From positions 1-64,000 of the forward strand of contig NZ_NKYF01000041.1 of NCBI RefSeq assembly GCF_002262885.1: a DNA stretch of 64,000 bases, read 5' to 3'. Positions 23,747-32,570 of the stretch are shown piece by piece (the stretch's first letter is position 1; each line of letters begins with the position of its first letter). This stretch comes from Pseudonocardia sp. MH-G8. Its GTDB lineage: Bacteria; Actinomycetota; Actinomycetes; Mycobacteriales; Pseudonocardiaceae. The position numbers and the translations under genes were made by a program. Under the pieces are notes generated by a model. That model searched no databases. It saw only the letters and a program-made list of their open reading frames with translations, and had not been told where the DNA came from.

Positions 23747-25669
23747 TCAGTTCTCGCCGGTCATCTGCAGCACCCGCACGCCGAACGGGTCCAGCGGGAC
23801 GCGGCCCGGCTCGACCGGCTCCCCCGTGACGGCGTCGACCAGGCCGGCGGTGATCTCGACGTGCGCCGTGACCGCGTCCTCGTGCTGGCTGAGGACCCAC
23901 AGGAAGCGGCGCCCGTCCGGGTGCACCAGCGCCTCGACGTGGACGAGCGGGTCCGCCACGCTCGCCGCCGTCCGCACGCCCGCTTCGGCGGCGAGCGCGC
24001 CGTAGATCCGGGTGGTGTCCTCGGGGTTCACGCCCGGCGTCATCGCGGCGAAGTGCTCCACCGGGTAGGTCCCCAGCACCATCCAGCCTTCCCCGACCCG
24101 GCGCCGCAGCAGCGCGGGCCTGCCCTGGGCGTCGGCCAGCAGCACCTCGGCGTCCGTCGGGCGGACCGGGAGGTAGGAGCGCGAGTTCTCGGTGCCTGCG
24201 GCGGTGAAGGTGAGCCGCTCGCCTGCGGCGAGGCCGCCGAACGCCCGCGCGACCGTGAGCTCGACCTCCCCCTCGACCGGCTCGACGAGCCCGTACCGCA
24301 ACTGGTGCTCGACGCCGAAGATGCGGTTCATCTCCGCCCACCAGGGCCCGCGCTGCCAGCTGTGCTCGCCCGCGCAGTAGGAGACGTAGACCGTGGCCCC
24401 GCCCGCCGCCAGCTCCTCGAGCCGGGTCCACGTCGGCGCCAGGAGCGCCTTGGTGGACGGCACGAGGTACAGGCGGTGCCCCTCGGTGATCCCGTCCCGT
24501 TCCCGGACCAGGTCCAGCGGCAGGTCGGCGGCCCATGCGGCGATCCACGCCTGCCGCAGCGCCCGGAACACGAACGGGCCGTCCGCGGCGGGCGTCAGCG
24601 GGTGGCGCTGTGCGAGGTAGGACGACACCACCAGCGCCGCGTCGCTCGCCGGTCGACGCAGGGCGCCGACGTCGACCGCCTCGAGCACCCGGGAGAACTC
24701 CCGCACCTCCCGTAGCGCCGGCTTCGGGCGCCCGTCGGAGTCGGTGAGGCCGAAGTAGAGCTCGAAGGCGTGGTGGCGGTAGGGATCCTGGTCGGCGATG
24801 TGGCCGTAGTCGGTGTTGTTCCACGCCAGCCATCCGCGCGCGCCCGCGAGCAGCGAGGAGTGCAGCACCTGGCGGTAGTAGTGGGCCGCGTTGGCGTCCG
24901 ACACGTACGCCGACGTCACGCCGAACTCCTCGAGCACGACCGGACGGCCGGCGAAGTCCAGCAGGTGGCAGATGAACGCGGCGGTGAGGAACTGGCGGCT
25001 CTGGTCGTCCTCCATGCGGTAGACGTGCGGGCCGAGGAAGTCCACCAGCGGCGCGATGTCGCGCACGTGGAAGCCGTTGTCCGCGCCGGTGACCTCGATC
25101 CCCCACGCCCCGTCGCCGAGCGACACCGGCTGCGTGGCGCCGCCCGCGCGCACGGCCGTGATCATGAGCTCCGCCCACGCGGACACGGCCTCACGGTCCT
25201 CCGGGCCCCCGCGGGTCTCCGGGCGCCCGTAGATCGGCATCTCGTTCGACACGAGCCAGCCGACGATCGCCTGGTGCGCACCGAGGCGTTCCACCATCTC
25301 GCGGACGAACCAGGACTGGCGCCCCACCATCCAGACGTCGGTGTAGAGATCGCGCCCGCCGCGCCAGGACGGGTCCCAGTTCTCGCCGGACATGTGGCCC
25401 ACGAGGAACGTCGGGATGGTGCCGATCCCGCGTTCGGCGTGCTGGTCGAGGAACCGGGTGAACGCCGCGACCTTCGCCTCGTCGATCCGGCCGGGTTCGG
25501 GCATGAAGTCCGGCCAGAAGAAGAAGCTGCGCGTGGTGGTGAGGCCGTGCGCGACCAGCGTGTCCAGTTCCTCGGCCACCGTCTCGGCGTCGTAGTCGAC
25601 CCACATCCGGGGCCCGCCCGCCCGGGACCAGTAGTTGACGCCCAGCCAAGGTGTGTCAGGCATGGTCAT
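23747..25669 (-). CDS. Glycoside hydrolase, clan GH-A (GH5/GH42-like)
   Basis: A 640-residue protein. The N-terminal TIM barrel begins TPWLGVNYWSRAGGPRMW. The acid/base glutamate is probably E143 in WLVSNEMPIYG (the N-E pair), and the nucleophile E248 in VVLEEFGVTS. A long C-terminal part from about residue 370 contains a glutamine-amidotransferase-like (trimerisation-type) segment, LYLVPSTKALLAPTWTRLEE, and a beta-sandwich end, as in GH42-like enzymes. No signal peptide is seen, so it acts on imported oligosaccharides. It follows the ABC permease genes and is 10 bases from the enolase-superfamily gene. The family number is uncertain. Confidence 0.75.
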   Translation of the reverse strand: MTMPDTPWLGVNYWSRAGGPRMWVDYDAETVAEELDTLVAHGLTTTRSFFFWPDFMPEPGRIDEAKVAAFTRFLDQHAERGIGTIPTFLVGHMSGENWDPSWRGGRDLYTDVWMVGRQSWFVREMVERLGAHQAIVGWLVSNEMPIYGRPETRGGPEDREAVSAWAELMITAVRAGGATQPVSLGDGAWGIEVTGADNGFHVRDIAPLVDFLGPHVYRMEDDQSRQFLTAAFICHLLDFAGRPVVLEEFGVTSAYVSDANAAHYYRQVLHSSLLAGARGWLAWNNTDYGHIADQDPYRHHAFELYFGLTDSDGRPKPALREVREFSRVLEAVDVGALRRPASDAALVVSSYLAQRHPLTPAADGPFVFRALRQAWIAAWAADLPLDLVRERDGITEGHRLYLVPSTKALLAPTWTRLEELAAGGATVYVSYCAGEHSWQRGPWWAEMNRIFGVEHQLRYGLVEPVEGEVELTVARAFGGLAAGERLTFTAAGTENSRSYLPVRPTDAEVLLADAQGRPALLRRRVGEGWMVLGTYPVEHFAAMTPGVNPEDTTRIYGALAAEAGVRTAASVADPLVHVEALVHPDGRRFLWVLSQHEDAVTAHVEITAGLVDAVTGEPVEPGRVPLDPFGVRVLQMTGEN

Positions 25670-25701
25670 GGTTCTCCACTTCCAGGGCTCAGCTTTCCGG
25701 T

Positions 25702-26538
25702 TCAGCCCTTGACCGCACCGCTGGCCAGGCCGCGGACGAAGTACTTCTGCAGGGCGATGAAGACGATCACCACGGGAACCGTCAGCACCACCGACGCCGC
25801 CATCGTCGAGCCCCAGTCCACGCGGAACTCCGAGGCGAACTCCGTGAGCGCCACGGGCGCGGTCTGCGCGGACGCCGACGAGGTGAGCACCGAGGCGAGC
25901 ACGAACTCGTGCCACGACTGCAGGAAGGCGTACATCCCCGCGGCCGCGATCCCCGGCGCCGCCACGGGCAGCGTCACGTAGGTGACCGCGTCCAGCCGCG
26001 ACCCGCCGTCCATCATGGCGGCCTCTTCGAGCTCGATCGGGATCGCCGCGATCTGGTTGCGGATCATCCACGTGACCAGCGGCACCGTGATCACCAGATG
26101 GGCGATGGCCAGGCCCACCACGGAGTCCTGCAGCCGCATCGCGCCGATCATCTCGTACAGCGGAAGCAGCAGGACCGTGATCGGCACCATCTGGCCGAGC
26201 AGGATGAACAGCGCGATCGGGCGCGCCGAGCGGAACCGGAACCGGGCGAGGGCGTACCCCGCGCTCGTGCACAGGATGAGCGTCATCAGCGTGACGAACC
26301 CGGCGGCGAGGATCGAGTTGAGGAACGCGCGCGGCATCGAGGAGTTCGTGAACACCTCGACGTAGTTCTGCAGCGTCCAGCTGCCAGGGAACAGCGACGG
26401 CGGGATCGCGAAGATCTCGTCCCGCGGCTTCATCGAGGTGAACACCATGACCGCGATGGGGGCGAGCGTCCAGATCGCCATGGCCGCGACGCCCACCCAG
26501 GTCGCCGTGGCGAGCGCACCTCTGCGGTAGGACCTCAT
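25702..26538 (-). CDS. Carbohydrate ABC transporter permease (MalG type)
   Basis: A 278-residue inner-membrane protein with six helices. The EAA loop near the C-terminal third reads IELEEAAMMDGGSRLDAVTY (consensus EAA-x3-G), where the ATPase docks. The start TATWVGVAAMAIWTLAPIAV is a typical MalG opening. Its ATG at 26538 overlaps the MalF-type stop as ATGA. No ABC ATPase is encoded in the locus, so a shared ATPase (MsiK-type) is expected, as is common in actinomycetes. Confidence 0.92.
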   Translation of the reverse strand: MRSYRRGALATATWVGVAAMAIWTLAPIAVMVFTSMKPRDEIFAIPPSLFPGSWTLQNYVEVFTNSSMPRAFLNSILAAGFVTLMTLILCTSAGYALARFRFRSARPIALFILLGQMVPITVLLLPLYEMIGAMRLQDSVVGLAIAHLVITVPLVTWMIRNQIAAIPIELEEAAMMDGGSRLDAVTYVTLPVAAPGIAAAGMYAFLQSWHEFVLASVLTSSASAQTAPVALTEFASEFRVDWGSTMAASVVLTVPVVIVFIALQKYFVRGLASGAVKG

Positions 26539-27452
26539 GCCGTCTCCTCCTCGCCCCGCATCGCGCGGACGTAGATCACCGCGAACACCATCGAGACGGC
26601 CAGCTGGATCACCGCGACCGCGGACACCATCGCGGCGTCGCCGTTCTGGAACGCCTGGTAGATCAGGATCGGCAGGATCGTCGACGAGCCGGCGGGCCCG
26701 CCGCCGGTGGCCACCCAGATGATCGTGAACGAGTTCAGCGCCCAGACCACCATGAGCAGCGCCGAGAGCCCGGTCGTCGGCCGGATCGCCGGCAGCACGA
26801 TGTGCCGCAGGACCGCGAGCCCTCCCGCGCCGTCGATCCGGGCGGCCTCGATCCGCTCGTCGGGGATCGAGGTCAGCGCCGCCGACACCATCAGCATGAT
26901 GAACGGCGCGGTGAACCAGACCTGCACGACGGCGAGCGCGTACAGCACGACGTTCGGGTCCGACAGCCAGCCGATCGGCTCGGAGAGCAGCCCCGCCTGC
27001 AGCAGCGTGTGGTTGACCAGCCCGTAGTCGATGGAGAAGTTCCACTTCCAGACCGTGGCCCCGACGACGTTGGGGATGATCCACGGGATCATGAACAGCC
27101 CGCGCCACAGGCCGGCCGCGCGCAGGTACCTCGAGTTCATGAGCAGCGCGGCGCCGTGGCCGAGCACGAGGGCTCCCACGACCGACACCACCGTCCAGAC
27201 CAGGGTGTTGGCCAGGACCTGGACGAAGTCGGGCGAGTCGAACAGGCGCCCGAACGCCGCCACACCGTCGCCACTGATCGCCCGCTGGAGCACCGAGAGG
27301 ATCGGGACGACCGTCAGCCCGGCCATCACCAGAACGGCGGGCAGCGCGAGACCGACGCCGGTCCGGCGCCGATTGCGCCGTGCCCGCTCGCTCGTCTGCG
27401 TGGGTCGCACCGGGGCTGCGCTGCCGGCCGATGTCATCTCGGCGCTCCTCAT
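26535..27452 (-). CDS. Carbohydrate ABC transporter permease (MalF type)
   Basis: A 305-residue protein with six or more helices and the EAA motif at DERIEAARIDGAGGLAVLRH. The N-terminal basic region (RRNRRRTG) precedes the first helix. Its ATG at 27452 overlaps the solute-binding-protein stop codon as ATGA. With the MalG-type partner it forms the translocation channel of an oligosaccharide importer. Confidence 0.92.
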   Translation of the reverse strand: MRSAEMTSAGSAAPVRPTQTSERARRNRRRTGVGLALPAVLVMAGLTVVPILSVLQRAISGDGVAAFGRLFDSPDFVQVLANTLVWTVVSVVGALVLGHGAALLMNSRYLRAAGLWRGLFMIPWIIPNVVGATVWKWNFSIDYGLVNHTLLQAGLLSEPIGWLSDPNVVLYALAVVQVWFTAPFIMLMVSAALTSIPDERIEAARIDGAGGLAVLRHIVLPAIRPTTGLSALLMVVWALNSFTIIWVATGGGPAGSSTILPILIYQAFQNGDAAMVSAVAVIQLAVSMVFAVIYVRAMRGEEETA

Positions 27453-28693
27453 CGGACCGGTCCGAGCAGCCGGTCGGCCTCCGCCTGGATGGCGCGCGCG
27501 CCCTCGGCGGGGGTGCTCTCACCGAGCGCGACGGACTGGATCGTGCTGTAGACCGACGGGATCATCGAGACCCACGCCGGATCGTTCGGGGTGGGCACGG
27601 AGTGCTCGGTGAGCTGCTCGTAGTGCGCCTGGCGGTCCTCGTCGTGGAAGCGCTCGCCCGCGGCGGCGCTGACCCTCGCCGGGTAGGTCGACGTGAGCCG
27701 GGCCATGGCGTCGGGCCGGGAGAGGAAGGCGACGAGCCGTTTCGCGCCGTCGACGTTCTTCGCCTCGGCGGGGACGATGTAGCCCCAGCCGTCCGCGCCC
27801 TGCATGCCGGGGCCGTCCGGTCCGGGCGTCACGGCCGTTCCCACGTTCATGCCGGCCTCGCGCTCCAGCTCCACGTCGAACACGCCGCCGACGTACATGG
27901 CGACGCGTCCGTTGATGAACAGCTCGCGCACCTCGGTGTTGTTGACCTCGAGCGAGCTGCGCGACGCCCAGCCCTGCGCCACCGAGGACCCGACGATCTC
28001 CAGCGCGGCCTGCGAGGAGGCCACGTCCAGGTGCGGCACGCCGTCCTCGACCGTCGCCCCCGCCGACATCGCGAAGCCGAGGAAGCGGTTCACCAGGTCG
28101 TTGGGCGTACCGCTCATGGGCCAGGCCACGCCGGCCGCGTCACCGGTGGTGAGGGCCTGGGCATCGGCGATGAACTCGGGCCAGGTGGCAGGTGGCCCGT
28201 CGATGCCCGCCGCCGCGAAGAGGTCCTTGTTGTAGATCAAGGAGATGCAGTCCCAGCGGTAGGGGACGGCGTAGGTCGCAATGTCCGTGGTCACCGCGTC
28301 GAGTGCGCCGTTGATGAAGTCCTCGCGCGGCATGCCCGGGCCGTACAGGCCGGACAGGTCGGTGAGCTGGTCGGACCGGATGTAGGTGCGTGTCCGGGAC
28401 ACCAGGTCGGTGATGACGTCGGGGGTGTCGCCCGAGTCGAGGGCGACGGAGATCTTGTTCGCCATCGTGTCGACGGTCGTCTCCACGGTCTGCACCGTCA
28501 GGTCCGGGTTCTCCGCCTCGAACTCCGCCAGCAGTTCCTGCGCGATCTCGGTGTCCCAGTTGGGCAACCACCAGGTGACGGTCCGCGACGAGTCGCCGCC
28601 CGAGACCACCGCCACGGCGATGGTCGCCACGACTGCGACCACCAGAGCGGCGGACACGCCGATGAATGCCGCCGATCTCCCACGTATGGCCAC
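27449..28693 (-). CDS. ABC transporter extracellular solute-binding protein (family 1)
   Basis: A 414-residue protein. The GTG at 28693 follows GGGAGGAG by five bases. An uncleaved-looking N-terminal helix (AAFIGVSAALVVAVVATIAV) anchors it; no lipobox cysteine follows, unlike the usual lipoprotein form. The body is the two-lobed sugar-binding fold (VTWWLPNWDTEIAQELLAEF, IYNKDLFAAAG, then GWGYIVPAEAKN). It is the first gene of the operon and captures the substrate for the two permeases. LacI-type sites lie upstream. Confidence 0.88.
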   Translation of the reverse strand: MAIRGRSAAFIGVSAALVVAVVATIAVAVVSGGDSSRTVTWWLPNWDTEIAQELLAEFEAENPDLTVQTVETTVDTMANKISVALDSGDTPDVITDLVSRTRTYIRSDQLTDLSGLYGPGMPREDFINGALDAVTTDIATYAVPYRWDCISLIYNKDLFAAAGIDGPPATWPEFIADAQALTTGDAAGVAWPMSGTPNDLVNRFLGFAMSAGATVEDGVPHLDVASSQAALEIVGSSVAQGWASRSSLEVNNTEVRELFINGRVAMYVGGVFDVELEREAGMNVGTAVTPGPDGPGMQGADGWGYIVPAEAKNVDGAKRLVAFLSRPDAMARLTSTYPARVSAAAGERFHDEDRQAHYEQLTEHSVPTPNDPAWVSMIPSVYSTIQSVALGESTPAEGARAIQAEADRLLGPVR

Positions 28694-28724
28694 GGCGCTC
28701 CTCCCGAGTAGACCTCGATGTCCT

Positions 28725-28737
28725 CGAAACCGGTTCG
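28725..28737. promoter_or_regulatory. LacI-family operator, proximal site
   Basis: CGAAACCGGTTCG has the core AACCGGTT (28728-28735) with the central CG of LacI-family operators. It lies about 32 bases upstream of the solute-binding-protein start. Confidence 0.65.
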
Positions 28738-28827
28738 TGCTCCAGCGCGAGCGACGATCACGGCAGCGGACCATCGCTCCAGGCAGCGTGCGTTGGAGCC
28801 GATCTTCGCTACGTACTACCGTGATGT

Positions 28828-28837
28828 AAACCGGTTT
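28828..28837. promoter_or_regulatory. LacI-family operator, distal site
   Basis: AAACCGGTTT is a perfect 10-bp palindrome lying between the ABC operon and the divergent Gfo/Idh/MocA gene. Together with the site at 28725 it could let one LacI regulator (29869) control both directions by looping over about 100 bp. Confidence 0.65.
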
Positions 28838-28920
28838 CGTACGCTAACACGGGCACCGGCGGGCGCAACAGCACCACCGCGCCGGGCGGCATAGGCGTCA
28901 CCGACGACGAGGAGCAGTTC

Positions 28921-29862
28921 ATGACGTTGCGCACGGGGATCATCGGGAACGGCATCTGGGCCCGCGACACCCACGCACCGGTACTGGCGGCGCACACCGG
29001 GGTCGAGTTCGTGGGCGTGTGGGGGCGCAACCACACGACGTCCGAGGCCCTGGTGGCCCCGTACGGCGCGCGGGCGTTCCGCGCGATCGACGATCTCCTC
29101 GACGCCGTGGACGCCGTCGTGCTCGCCGTGCCACCGACGATCCAGCCCGAACTCGCGGTCCGGGCCGCGCAGGCCCGGACGCACCTGTTGATGGAGAAGC
29201 CGCTCGCCCTCGACCTCACCGGCGCGCGGCGGATCCGCGACGAAGCCGCCGCGCACGACGTGGCGGGCCTCGTCTTCCTCACCTCCCGCCACCGCCCGGA
29301 GCAGCGGGCGTGGATCGCGGCCGCACGAGCGCACGGCGGGTGGCACAGCGCGCACGCGAGCTGGCTCGCCGGCCTGTACGACCCCTCGGCGCCGCGGGAC
29401 CTCAGCGACTGGCGCCAGGCCAAGGGCGCCCTCTGGGACGTCGGTCCGCACGCCCTCTCCGTGACGCTCGGTGTGCTCGGCCCGGTCCACGAGGTGAGTG
29501 CGACCCGCGGCGTCGGCGACACCGTCCACCTGGCGATGCGCCACGCGCCGGGCTCCGCGGTCGCGTCGGGTACGGCGCCGTCGAGCACCGTGACGCTGAG
29601 CCTGACCGCACCGGTGCAGCAGAGCCTGTTCACCGCGGTCGGGACGGCCGGGGTGCTGGCGATGCCCACGCCGCTGTCGACGCCGCGGGTGGCCGCGACC
29701 ACCGCGATCACCGACCTCGCCGCCATGGCCGCGAGCGGGCAACGCCACCACGACGCCGACCTGGAGTTCGGGGTGGAGATCGTGGAGGTGCTCGCCGCGG
29801 CGGAGTCCTCGCTCGAGCTCGGCCGGCCCGTCGGGTGCGACGAGCTGCGCGCCACGGGCTGA
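28921..29862 (+). CDS. Gfo/Idh/MocA-family oxidoreductase
   Basis: A 313-residue protein. A Rossmann fold opens with TGIIGNGIWA (G-x-G-x-x-A), and LLMEKPLALD holds the family lysine K93 (E-K-P). The C-terminal substrate domain contains DVGPHALSVTLGVLG. Such enzymes oxidise or isomerise sugars with NAD(P). A GACGAGGAGC ribosome site precedes the ATG. It is divergent from the ABC-hydrolase operon and shares its LacI sites. It ends only 6 bases before the convergent LacI gene. Confidence 0.88.
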   Translation: MTLRTGIIGNGIWARDTHAPVLAAHTGVEFVGVWGRNHTTSEALVAPYGARAFRAIDDLLDAVDAVVLAVPPTIQPELAVRAAQARTHLLMEKPLALDLTGARRIRDEAAAHDVAGLVFLTSRHRPEQRAWIAAARAHGGWHSAHASWLAGLYDPSAPRDLSDWRQAKGALWDVGPHALSVTLGVLGPVHEVSATRGVGDTVHLAMRHAPGSAVASGTAPSSTVTLSLTAPVQQSLFTAVGTAGVLAMPTPLSTPRVAATTAITDLAAMAASGQRHHDADLEFGVEIVEVLAAAESSLELGRPVGCDELRATG

Positions 29863-29868
29863 CCGCCC

Positions 29869-30918
29869 TCAGCCCACCGGCCCCGTCGACTCGCGCACCA
29901 CCAGAACCGGGTCGGGAAGCGGCCCGGGAGCGGCGACGGGCACGCCGAGGAGCCCGAGCAGGCGTGCGGCGCACCGCTCGCCGAGCCCCTGGACGTCCTG
30001 CTGGATCGTCGTCAGCGCCGGGGTCGTCCAGCGGCTCAGGTGGATGTCGTCGTGCCCGATGACGGAGAGGTCCTCGGGCACCCGCAGGCCGCGGGCGTGC
30101 GCCGCGCGGCATCCCGCGATCGCCATCGGGTCGCTGTCGTAGAGGATCGCGGTGGGCGTCTCGCGCTGACCGAGCAGCTCGACGGTGGCGCGGTGACCCT
30201 CCTCGGCCGAGAAGTCGGTGCGCGCGATACCGAGCACCGACAGGCCGTTCGCCGCGACGGCACCGAGGAACGCCTGGGTGCGGTACTGGACGTGGGAGCG
30301 GTCCGGCGGGCCCGCCACATAGGCCACGCGCCGGTGCCCGAGCGCGGCCAGGTGGGCCACCGCATCGGCCACACCCCCTCCCGGGTCGGCGGCGCCCTCC
30401 CACGGGATGTCGGTCCGCGCCCACGGCCGGGACACGATCACCGCGGGCAGGTTCAGCTCGTCGACGACCTCGAACCGCTGGTCCATGATCCGCGACTCGA
30501 CGAGGAAGACGCCGTCGATCCGCTGCGTCTGGGCGAGGGTGGCGTAGGCGTCCCGCTCCTGCGCGGGCGTGGTGTGCTCCGCGATCTGCAGCAGCAGCCA
30601 GTAGCTGTGCTCGGCGAGCGTGCGTTCGATCCCCGAGAGCAGCTCGCCGAAGTAGGGGTCGGAGGACAGGAGGTCCGGCGCGCGGTTGATGACGAACCCG
30701 ACCGCGCCCGAGCCGCCGCTGGTGAGGGCCACCGCGCGCGCCGAGGGCCGCCATCCCAGGCTCTCGGCCGCCATGAGCACTCGACGCCGGGTCTCCGCCG
30801 ACACCCCGCCGCGATTGTTGAAGGCTTTCGACACAGTGGCCTTCGAGACGCCGGCCAGCTGCGCGACCTGCGCGATCGTCGTCCGGCGTGCGGCCGGCAC
30901 CCCCGTCGTTCTCGACAT
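29869..30918 (-). CDS. LacI-family transcriptional repressor
   Basis: A 349-residue protein. The HTH TIAQVAQLAGVSKATVSKAF is followed by a hinge helix region (SARAVALTSGGSGAVGFVIN) and a periplasmic-binding-like effector domain ending in the family-typical DDIHLSRWTTPALTTIQQD. The ATG at 30918 is used. It should bind the AAACCGGTTT-type sites between the ABC operon and the Gfo/Idh/MocA gene and be released by the transported sugar. Confidence 0.92.
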   Translation of the reverse strand: MSRTTGVPAARRTTIAQVAQLAGVSKATVSKAFNNRGGVSAETRRRVLMAAESLGWRPSARAVALTSGGSGAVGFVINRAPDLLSSDPYFGELLSGIERTLAEHSYWLLLQIAEHTTPAQERDAYATLAQTQRIDGVFLVESRIMDQRFEVVDELNLPAVIVSRPWARTDIPWEGAADPGGGVADAVAHLAALGHRRVAYVAGPPDRSHVQYRTQAFLGAVAANGLSVLGIARTDFSAEEGHRATVELLGQRETPTAILYDSDPMAIAGCRAAHARGLRVPEDLSVIGHDDIHLSRWTTPALTTIQQDVQGLGERCAARLLGLLGVPVAAPGPLPDPVLVVRESTGPVG

Positions 30919-31037
30919 TCCCGTCCCTGGCCTGCGGGGTCGGGCCCCGCTCCGTCGTGTCGGCGTGGCTGAAGCTGCCAGACCCCGTCCATGATGCACG
31001 GTCCGGCACGTCCACCCTCCTCGCCGCGGCCGCACTC

Positions 31038-31099
31038 GGGTGAACGGAACACCAGCGCTGTTTGATCTTGCGCGGAGAACGCTGGTGTTCCGTTCACCC
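31038..31099. repeat. 20-bp perfect inverted repeat in a divergent gap
   Basis: GGGTGAACGGAACACCAGCG (31038-31057) is exactly complementary to 31080-31099, around a 22-base loop. It lies 120 bases upstream of the LacI start and 77 bases upstream of the symporter start, so it is not downstream of either neighbouring gene. No T-run follows on either strand. Confidence 0.75.
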
Positions 31100-31175
31100 A
31101 CCGCTCCGGATCGGATCTACCGGATCCGGTGATCGGTAGCCACACTGACGCCTACTCAACGGCGAGGGGGTAGGC

Positions 31176-32525
31176 GTGGATCACTCGGCGAGACGGCCCG
31201 CGGAGGCGCAGAGCAGCATCCGCACGTTCGTGGGGGTGGGCGCGGGCAACGCCATGGAGTGGTTCGACTGGGGCATCTACGCCACCTTCGCCACGTTCTT
31301 CGCCTCGCAGTTCTTCGCCTCCGGGGACAGCGGTGCCGACCTGCTGCGCACGCTCGCGATCTTCGCGGTCGGGTTCGTCGCGCGGCCCTTCGGCGGGGCG
31401 CTGTTCGGGTGGCTGGCCGATCGGAAGGGGCGGCAGCTGTCGATGGCGCTGACCGTCGCGCTCGCCGGCGGCGGCAGCCTCGTCATCGGCCTCACCCCGA
31501 CCTACTCCAGCATCGGCATCGCGGCGCCGCTGATCCTCCTGCTGGCCCGCCTCGCGCAGGGCCTCGCGCACGGCGGGGAACTGCCGGCCGCGCAGACCTA
31601 CATCGCGGAGATGGCCCCGCCCGAACGTCGCGGCCAGTGGTCGAGCCTGATCTACGTGTCCGGCTCGGTGGGCGTGCTCGGGGGGACGCTGCTCGGCGCC
31701 GTCCTGTCCGGCCTGCTGACCCCGGAGCAGATGACCGCGTTCGGCTGGCGGATCCCGTTCGTCCTCGGCGGCGTGTTCGGCCTGTACGCGCTGGTGATGC
31801 GCCTGCGCCTGCGCGAGAGCGACACGTTCCTCGACGCCGCCGACCACGGTGCCGACCACACCGCCGCGCCGGACGCCGACCGGTTGCCGACCTCGTTCTG
31901 GCGCGCACTCGTGGCGAACCCGGTGGCCATGCTGCGGGTCATCGGCCTGACCGTGGGCCTGACGATCTCCTACTACGTGTGGGCGATCAGCGCGCCGGCC
32001 TACGCGATCAGCGCGCGCGGTATCGACCCGCAGTCCGCGCTGTGGGCCGGCAGCGGCGCCACGGTGGTGTTCATCGCCGTGTTGCCGTTGTGGGGCAGGT
32101 TGTCCGACCGCATCGGCAGGCGCCCGACCCTCATCGGCGCCGGCGTGCTGCTCGCGGTCCTGCTGTTCCCCCTGGACGCGCTGGCCGGCACCAGCGCGTG
32201 GACGCTGTTCCTCGCCATGTCGATCGCGCTCGTCCTCATCGCGGCGGGCGCGGCGATCGTCCCCGCGCTGTACGCCGAGATGTTCCCCACCGGGATCCGC
32301 GCAGCCGGGATGGGCGTGCCCTACTCCGTGGCCGTGGCCGCGTTCGGCGGCACCGCGCCGTACCTGCAGAGCTACTTCGCCGGTATCGGCTCGCCGGCCC
32401 TGTTCACGGGCTACGCCGTCGTGGCGCTCGCAGCCTCCACCATCACCCTGCTGACCATGCCCGAGACGAAGGGACGCGACCTGCGACAGGTGCGCAAAAG
32501 TGTCGCGCGCACCTTGGAGCCGTAA
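31176..32525 (+). CDS. MFS transporter, metabolite:proton symporter (MHS) type
   Basis: A 449-residue, 12-helix protein. The N-terminal VGVGAGNAMEWFDWGIYATF is the MHS signature. Loop motifs are GWLADRKGRQ after helix 2 and RLSDRIGRRPT in the second half. It ends with PETKGRDL. The GTG at 31176 follows a GAGGGGG site. It imports a small carboxylate, amine or sugar derivative with protons. It is convergent with a sulfatase gene, and its stop codon lies inside a long hairpin. Confidence 0.88.
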   Translation: MDHSARRPAEAQSSIRTFVGVGAGNAMEWFDWGIYATFATFFASQFFASGDSGADLLRTLAIFAVGFVARPFGGALFGWLADRKGRQLSMALTVALAGGGSLVIGLTPTYSSIGIAAPLILLLARLAQGLAHGGELPAAQTYIAEMAPPERRGQWSSLIYVSGSVGVLGGTLLGAVLSGLLTPEQMTAFGWRIPFVLGGVFGLYALVMRLRLRESDTFLDAADHGADHTAAPDADRLPTSFWRALVANPVAMLRVIGLTVGLTISYYVWAISAPAYAISARGIDPQSALWAGSGATVVFIAVLPLWGRLSDRIGRRPTLIGAGVLLAVLLFPLDALAGTSAWTLFLAMSIALVLIAAGAAIVPALYAEMFPTGIRAAGMGVPYSVAVAAFGGTAPYLQSYFAGIGSPALFTGYAVVALAASTITLLTMPETKGRDLRQVRKSVARTLEP

Positions 32526-32564
32526 TGCTGTCTGGAGCGACCAAAACAGCAGTACGGCTCCAAG
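32513..32564. terminator. 19-bp near-perfect hairpin between convergent genes
   Basis: The arms 32513-32531 (CTTGGAGCCGTAATGCTGT) and 32546-32564 pair with one mismatch around a 14-base loop. The element spans the symporter stop codon and ends 6 bases from the sulfatase stop on the opposite strand. Position and strength fit a bidirectional terminator without a clear T-run. Confidence 0.7.
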
Positions 32565-32570
32565 ATGCGG

